Source of the DNA: Salminus brasiliensis
Taxonomy: Eukaryota; Chordata; Actinopteri; Characiformes; Bryconidae
Assembly: GCF_030463535.1 (NCBI RefSeq)
Contig: NC_132893.1
Span: 29,824,782-29,888,781 of the forward strand
Direction of reading: 5' to 3'
Length of the DNA stretch: 64,000 bases
Shown: in pieces, positions 63,361 to 64,000 of the stretch
Numbering within the stretch: the first letter of the stretch is position 1
Layout: each line of letters begins with the position of its first letter
Program-made: the position numbers and the translations under genes
Notes under the pieces: model-generated
Told to the model about the DNA's origin: nothing
The model's input: only the letters and a program-made list of their open reading frames with translations
The model's database searches: none

Positions 63361-63473
63361 CTATGGTAGGTCATGCCATGGTAGGTCATTCTATGGTAGG
63401 TCATGCTATGGTAGGTCATGCTATGGTAGGTCATTCTATGGTAGGTCATGCTATGGTAGGTCATGATATGGTG
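63361..63473. repeat. 15-bp minisatellite, 7.5 copies
   Basis: Units CTATGGTAGGTCATG/T from 63361 to 63465 at exactly 15-bp spacing, then a partial unit. Its frames give a false pentapeptide-repeat protein. Confidence 0.95.
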
Positions 63474-63584
63474 CCCCTGGGGCAGAGAGAGTTGGAGGAC
63501 CTTGCTCAGCAAACCCGGGTTTAGAACCCACAACCCTGTGATCAATAACCTAGAGCTCTAACCACTGAGGCATCACTACAAGTA
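63472..63584 (-). mobile_element. tRNA-derived SINE head
   Basis: Minus strand: CCTCAGTGGTTAGAGCTCTA (A box) and GTTGTGGGTTCTAAACCCGG (B box), same family as 55068-55322. The body is replaced by the 15-bp minisatellite. Confidence 0.7.
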
Positions 63585-63633
63585 GCAGCATCACTAGTTT
63601 AACCACATTTCTCAGTAGCAACGTCTAAATACA

Positions 63634-63735
63634 CCAATGTCCAAATGTTTGTGGACACCCCTTCTAATGAATGCATTAAGCTACTTTACGTTGTACCCAT
63701 TGCTGACACAGATGTGCAAATGCACACAAACACAT
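63634..63735. mobile_element. MITE family A end fragment
   Basis: CCAATGTCCAAATGTTTGTG, GACACCCCTTCTAATGAATG, GCTGACACAGATGTGCAAAT: the left terminal 100 bp only. Confidence 0.75.
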
Positions 63736-64000
63736 ACAGTCTCCAACCGAGCGGCTCAGCTCCGGTCTCTCTCTATCACTGAAAAACGGCAGAAGCAGCA
63801 AAGCTGTTGCGGTGTCAGAGATCAGTAACTCTGGAAGTTACTGATAGTTGGTCAAATGTATCATGTAATCTGGAGAATTTGGACTCCTCTGGGACAGAAA
63901 AACGTGTTTGGCCGTGTCTGCCTGCCTACCTGACATTTGTATCATCTCTGTAGGCTATGTTGATCCTGACTTATGAAGCATAGAATACAGTCAGTGCTGG

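Noticed and set aside
63294-63545. Frame with repeated MTYHS pentapeptide
   Set aside because: Direct product of the 15-bp minisatellite.

Overview
This is vertebrate nuclear DNA, almost certainly from a teleost and plausibly an otophysan (characin or catfish-like) fish. The evidence is spliced genes with GT-AG introns, an AT-rich background full of microsatellites, and fish-type Tc1/mariner elements, MITEs, tRNA-derived SINEs and LINE 3' ends. The species call is inference. There are no operons or bacterial features.

Two protein-coding genes lie in tandem on the minus strand. carm1l (a CARM1/PRMT4-type protein arginine methyltransferase) runs from an ATG at 46811 down to a poly(A) signal near 27944. 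PUM3 (KIAA0020-type Puf protein) runs from a non-coding first exon near 27267-27355 to a stop at 2258 and a poly(A) signal near 2016. I could rebuild all 17 coding exons of PUM3; they sum to 1887 nt (628 codons plus stop) with every splice phase closing. Twelve carm1l exons (1370 nt, through the end of the catalytic domain) close in phase; only the C-terminal tail is unresolved.

The most striking object is a 10.06-kb, very young LTR retroelement (16901-26962, plus strand) in the 5'-UTR intron of PUM3, antisense to the gene. Its two 1036-bp LTRs look identical. It carries a tRNA-Trp-like primer binding site, an unusual 1.5-kb leader with a 5 x 77-bp nested tandem array and palindromic GC-rich repeats, a disrupted gag, a nucleocapsid frame ending in TGA-CGG (a stop-readthrough-type context) followed in frame by a complete 1384-residue protease-RT-RNase H-integrase reading frame, no env, and a perfect hairpin just before the polypurine tract. 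Pol resembles gamma/epsilon (class I) retroviruses.

Other contents: a near-intact Tc1 transposon in the last PUM3 intron (3662-5281, one nonsense codon), an internally deleted Tc1-like element (28790-29240), decayed Tc1 fossils (41190-41330; 47815-48920), a C2H2 zinc-finger pseudogene (50690-51625, minus), about eleven copies or fragments of one MITE family, several SINEs, LINE 3' ends, putative solo LTRs (60669-61146; 62106-62515), and minisatellites. From about 47 kb to the right end I find no intact host gene.
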